This document shows, one piece after another, positions 61,501 to 64,000 of a stretch of 64,000 nt of DNA. Under the pieces are notes generated by a model that ran no database searches, was not told the origin of the DNA, and saw only the letters and a list, made by a program, of their open reading frames with translations. The DNA is from Bacteriovoracaceae bacterium UBA3083 (lineage in GTDB: Bacteria > Bdellovibrionota > Bacteriovoracia > Bacteriovoracales > Bacteriovoracaceae), in NCBI GenBank assembly GCA_002366565.1, contig DFBJ01000007.1, forward strand, positions 62,001 through 126,000, written 5' to 3'. Within the stretch, counting starts at the first letter, position 1. Each line of letters opens with the position of its first letter. A program made the translations under genes and the position numbers.

Positions 61501-62963
61501 GGCTTAATAACCAGAGAAGAATAACTAAAGGTGGAAAAACTGCTGTAGATCAACTCTTGAAAAAGGAAGCTAAGTCTTTACTTAAGAAATGTAAAAGTGC
61601 TGTACCTGTTTGGATTATGCCAATATCAAAACTTTTGGACAATTTTAATTTAGGTGAAACCATTTTCGATGTGATGATCATTGATGAAGCTTCACAGGCT
61701 AATATGACAAACTTGATAACTTTTGCTTTTGCAAAGAAAGTAGTTGTTGTTGGAGATGATAAACAAGTTCGTCCTCCAGGCTTAGAAGTCGATAAGCTTG
61801 GTATTCAAGGTTTAATTGACGAGTATTTAGCAGATATTCCCAATAGAAGAAACTATGATTTGAAACATAGTATATATGACATCGCGAGTGAATCATTTGG
61901 TCAGCCGATTAGGCTTGAGGAGCATTTTAGATGTGTCCCAGAGATAATACAATTCTGTAATGATCTTTCATATGATGGAAAAATTAAAGTGTTAAGGGAG
62001 TCGTCTAGTAACCCAACTAGGCCAGCAGTGCTTTCACATAGAGTCGTTGGTGATCTAATTAACGATATCAATATTCCTGAAGCCGAAGAAATTGCCTCTC
62101 TTATAATGGCAATGGTTGAATTACCAGAATATAAGGATGCACACTTTGGTGTCATTTCATTAAAGGGGCAAAAACAGCATGTTTATATAGATAATCTTTT
62201 GAGACAAAGACTCGGTGAACAAACGTATCATAGTAGAAAAATATTATGTGGTAAAGCGGGGCAGTTTCAGGGAGATGAAAGAGAAGTTATTCTTCTTTCA
62301 TTGGTAGATATTCCTAAAGATGGTCCTTTGAGAATGACTGCCGCAGAAGGTGATCGTCAAAAGGAGTATAATGTAGCAGTTAGTAGGGCAAAAAATCAGT
62401 TATGGGTTATTCATTCACTTAATCCCGATGTTGATTTAAAGTCTGGGGATATTCGCTTAAGGCTAATCTCTCACTCAAATAATCCTGATGCCATTGTTGA
62501 TCAATTAAAAATAGATGGAGAAAAAGCTGATTCAGAATTTGAAAAACAAGTACACGCTGATCTAAGAAGAAAGGAAATAGACTTTGTTCCCCAATATGAA
62601 ATTGGAAGCTTTAAGATTGATATTGTTGTCTTCTCTGAGGATGGGGCAAAAATCGCGATAGAATGTGATGGAGATAAATATCACTCTTCTGAGGCAGCTG
62701 TTCGTAATGATCTTGAAAGGCAAGCTATTCTAGAAAGGCTCGGCCTTAAGTTTATAAGAATTAGAGGGAGCGAATACTTTAGAAAAAAAGTCAAAACTAT
62801 GGAGAGTGTGTTTAAAAGATTAGATGAGCTTGGTGTAGTCCCATCTTCAAAACAAGCTCTTGAAAAGAAACCACCCTGCAGTGACCTAAGTAATAAAGTT
62901 AGAGCAAGAGCTACAGAAATTCGTAACTCATATATAGAAGAAAGTGAGGATGAAGATGAGTAA
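58503..62963 (+). CDS. SF1 helicase with C-terminal Vsr/DUF559-like nuclease, probable defence protein
   Basis: Large (1486 residues). Residues 1-370 are an unassigned N-terminal region. The helicase has Walker A GPPGTGKSHT at about 381, then a 680-residue insert between motifs I and II with coiled-coil character after 430, then the motif II IIDEASQAN at about 1060, VVVGDDKQVRPP, LEEHFRCVPEI, VISLKGQKQHV, GQFQGDEREVI and YNVAVSRAKNQLWV. This is the UPF1/DNA2-like order. Residues about 1340-1450 are a PD-(D/E)XK nuclease of the DUF559/Vsr-like REase_MTES_1575 type: FKIDIVV, AIECDGDKYH, RQAILERLGLKFIRIRGSEYF. SF1 helicases with Vsr-like tails occur in phage defence (for example Hhe). The SD AGGA precedes the ATG. 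It overlaps the next gene by 8 bases. Confidence 0.85.
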   Translation: MSSQLNEAKKRLVGLVTYIKEVKTRLNSPVLRINDYEWKQSIDDLPRHPYIQLFNLDDPEGRVLSIKKPKEMRCPAPPPVLDGWITSSWKKIDSDIYTKKSKNYEDDEGLVQTEMFEDVEERLTSLKEWTVRRNKWKEAELPNEYVRRAFSRFFELEAKIDKESEMYQLFIGDGNLSLNHPEYGVIDHPIIFKELSITFITDKEEPEFVLSSNDSDVCLNTSLLRVLGVSGINLNTFREKIEDMSVDPLDSSNTNGFLNTVMHKHWQDGEVYEDDTRNPDGPCIYRNQFLYLGKKQDRILDQIDSYIDQVSNITEVPEIFSNIIGLSEDTNFSSDDLPTIPNIGSVPAAKKIDYFLTKEANLQQKRIIEVLVNKGQVGVQGPPGTGKSHTIANLIGHLLAKGKTILVTSYTPKALNVIRDKVVDELRPLCVSAIDNSKESKKELESSINFIDEMLSKKDEETLEREISDFGSKREKLEKEIGNLKSKLFEAVRNEYIEIVIGQENLLPSKAGKYLAENISDNWIPGSVNQDYSPLSNEIFSDTVSQLYSVNVDDQDEILKGLPEPNELISPEDFQNYLEHSDKVMSEDMIKHRSIIEQESIDFVLLEKVLGEVQVILSELDSLEKWKIDIVENSLRGTEYTKIYDEFENLLDSKLPLFQSRAHLLNKYKPFIAEHEDPNALIAALGNMSEGKGASAKFSMWNSVFNSEIKFIKSNSKVKDSEPKTYEEFQSIIYLLKNKIDRDLLCSEWEHLTTECSPKLRTEKEPELILSKIHKQVILWKKFNERLSKVTDALKLVGITWPTKKHDEIFSNVEDEYRYTNTLVKEFKDIVYPGLYSMYEKLKCEKSYDSIKRSIGYLNSENLNSNTGLRLLESLKNSNFTSYQNEIKNFLRIYKHKNIVNESVKVLRKIEGIAPKLYTAILERNIEGIEDFKLSRGWYYKRLTQVVDKLSEVNISKIQEEIYEKDSALKKINERYIDCLVWRNQLQRNGVKERQALNGWLNNQRRITKGGKTAVDQLLKKEAKSLLKKCKSAVPVWIMPISKLLDNFNLGETIFDVMIIDEASQANMTNLITFAFAKKVVVVGDDKQVRPPGLEVDKLGIQGLIDEYLADIPNRRNYDLKHSIYDIASESFGQPIRLEEHFRCVPEIIQFCNDLSYDGKIKVLRESSSNPTRPAVLSHRVVGDLINDINIPEAEEIASLIMAMVELPEYKDAHFGVISLKGQKQHVYIDNLLRQRLGEQTYHSRKILCGKAGQFQGDEREVILLSLVDIPKDGPLRMTAAEGDRQKEYNVAVSRAKNQLWVIHSLNPDVDLKSGDIRLRLISHSNNPDAIVDQLKIDGEKADSEFEKQVHADLRRKEIDFVPQYEIGSFKIDIVVFSEDGAKIAIECDGDKYHSSEAAVRNDLERQAILERLGLKFIRIRGSEYFRKKVKTMESVFKRLDELGVVPSSKQALEKKPPCSDLSNKVRARATEIRNSYIEESEDEDE

Positions 62964-63336
62964 AGTTATTTCGTTCGACTCCTTGTTTGATTGCGATTTG
63001 TTTCTGGACTCCACATATAAGGGGGGCAGTAGTGGAAACGCAAGTGATGAAGCTATATCTAAAGTTCTATCCGTACAGAACTCTAGTGGATTTAGGTTTT
63101 TAGGTTCTACTAAGGACTTCAGCTTGAAATACTGTGTTCTATATACAACATTTGAAGATTCTAACTGGCCTGATTCAATTGATTATACAACAGGGCAGTT
63201 CATATATTATGGCGATAATAAATCACCAGGTGAACTACATGAAACACCTAAGAAGGGAAATGTAGTATTAAGGAATAGTTTTGAATTGTTGCATTCAGGC
63301 TGTAGAGACAAAATACCCCCATTTTTTATATTTTGA
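62956..63336 (+). CDS. stand-alone AspBHI-type restriction enzyme N-terminal domain
   Basis: A 126-residue protein resembling only the N-terminal domain of AspBHI-like modification-dependent endonucleases: YKGGSSGNASDEAIS, SSGFRFLGS, YCVLYTTFEDSNWPDSIDYTTG, YYGDNKSPGELHETPKKGN, LRNSFELLHSG and the domain end IPPFFIF. The reading frame stops right there, and the SRA-like and catalytic domains are absent; neither other frame continues them. ATG at 62956 follows GAGG by 6 bases and overlaps the helicase end by 8 bases, so the two are translationally coupled. It is either a functional recognition module or a truncated gene. Confidence 0.7.
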   Translation: MSKVISFDSLFDCDLFLDSTYKGGSSGNASDEAISKVLSVQNSSGFRFLGSTKDFSLKYCVLYTTFEDSNWPDSIDYTTGQFIYYGDNKSPGELHETPKKGNVVLRNSFELLHSGCRDKIPPFFIF

Positions 63337-63420
63337 TCCTAGGTAAACCTACAGAGCCAAGGTTATTTAGTGTTATATACGTAAGATCTAATTAGGCTGG
63401 TTCATTAAGAAAGTGGATTT

Positions 63421-64000
63421 ATGAAAACAGATAAAAAGAATTCTAATATATCTCAGGCAATTTCAAATTCTTCTATAGCTTATGATTTGAAAGAGGCGAT
63501 AGCTCTTCATTCTCAAGGACAAGAGCATGGAGTTTTAGCTGAAAAAGCTAATAGTATTCTTGATGCTCTCCAGGGGAAAGATGTAGATCATATTGGTAGC
63601 AATAACTTAAAAAATGGCGCTGATAGAATTGCTAATGGAATGGATATACAAGTGAAGTATTATCGCTCACAAAGTGAAACTATCGGATCTGCATTCGAAG
63701 ATGGAAGTTATAAATACATAACAGATAGTGGTAACGTTATGAGGCTTGAGGTCCCAAGAGATCAGTATGGACACGCTGTAAATTTATTTAAGAAGCGAAT
63801 AGAGGAAGGTCAGGTTCCGGGGGTTTCCAACCCTGATAGAGCTTCTGAAATTGTCATTAGAGGACATTTATCTTATCAACAGGCTCGAAACCTTGCAGAA
63901 TTTGGTACACTAGAGTCGTTAGTTTACGATTCTTACACTGGCGCTATTAAATGCTCATGGGTTTTTGGTCTTTCTTCACTCGTTGCTTGGGCCATTAATA
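63421..64000 (+). CDS. unrecognised protein, truncated by the window edge
   Basis: The frame is open from ATG 63421 to the end of the window (193 codons). The N-terminus is polar; then come ANSILDALQGKDVDHIGSNN-type sequence (residues 43-62), NGADRIANGMDIQVKYYRSQ (65-84), VPRDQYGHAVNLFKKRIEEG (113-132), and a hydrophobic glycine-bearing stretch starting near residue 180 (VFGLSSLVAWAI) that may be a membrane segment. DIQVK recalls the (D/E/Q)xK of nuclease folds, which is weak. It follows the AspBHI-like gene by 84 bases on the same strand and may be the third gene of the operon. Confidence 0.6.
   Translation, partial: MKTDKKNSNISQAISNSSIAYDLKEAIALHSQGQEHGVLAEKANSILDALQGKDVDHIGSNNLKNGADRIANGMDIQVKYYRSQSETIGSAFEDGSYKYITDSGNVMRLEVPRDQYGHAVNLFKKRIEEGQVPGVSNPDRASEIVIRGHLSYQQARNLAEFGTLESLVYDSYTGAIKCSWVFGLSSLVAWAIN

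Noticed and set aside
1..64000. CRISPR array, insertion sequence or prophage.
   Set aside because: No regularly spaced repeats of 25-40 bp with unique spacers, no transposase motifs and no phage structural genes were found; the only direct repeats are the lysine-codon repeats and the 68-bp pair.

Overview
The window is AT-rich and gene-dense. Ribosome binding sites are short AGGAG/GAGG types, lysine and arginine codons are mostly AAA/AAG and AGA, and many genes encode small secreted proteins. The mix suggests a Gram-negative predatory bacterium of the Bdellovibrionota, most like the Halobacteriovorax/Bacteriovorax group: TonB receptor, system II cytochrome c maturation, SWIB protein with a histone-H1-like tail, a TIGR02147-like HTH regulator, and many signal peptides. 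This placement is an inference from gene content; no rRNA is present to confirm it.

Left part (1-24.9 kb): tRNA CCA-adding enzyme, a GNAT acetyltransferase, a pseudo-receiver/PilZ-like regulator, a DUF3050 protein, a YqaA-type membrane protein, a glycerophosphodiesterase, an aldo/keto reductase, and a minus-strand operon for system II cytochrome c maturation (resB, ccsA) ending with an ABC-F ATPase. Next come peptidases (M32, penicillin acylase, two HExxH proteins), a DUF1624 acyltransferase-like membrane protein, a thiamine-pyrophosphokinase-like protein, a small cytochrome c and the lysine-rich SWIB protein.

Middle part (25-46.4 kb): a HmuY-like lipoprotein with a TonB receptor (probable heme uptake), proline catabolism and synthesis coupled in one operon (putA-proC), deoC, a two-component system, fabI, yihY with a TerB-like repeat protein, and a run of small secreted proteins, one coupled to an HTH regulator.

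Heme block (46.6-54.2 kb, minus strand): hemA, hemC with a hemD-like extension, hemL, a histidine kinase, a response regulator, hemE and hemN are packed with overlaps or gaps of only a few bases, so a two-component system sits inside the heme operon. Together with the upstream HmuY/TonB pair and the Ccs system, heme supply and use is a theme of the window.

Right part (54.3-64 kb): a Na/Pi cotransporter gene is followed by sparse DNA. The last 68 bp of its coding sequence occur again 1.8 kb downstream (64 of 68 identical, stop codon retained), which looks like an attachment-site-type duplication at a gene 3' end. Just beyond it lies a probable defence operon: a 1486-residue SF1 helicase with a C-terminal Vsr/DUF559-like nuclease, a translationally coupled stand-alone AspBHI-type N-terminal domain, and an unrecognised protein that runs off the window. 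This is the best candidate for an undescribed system. A second theme is at least one, and perhaps three, genes whose reading frames seem to need ATT or ATC start codons. No tRNA, rRNA, CRISPR array, IS element or integrase was seen.
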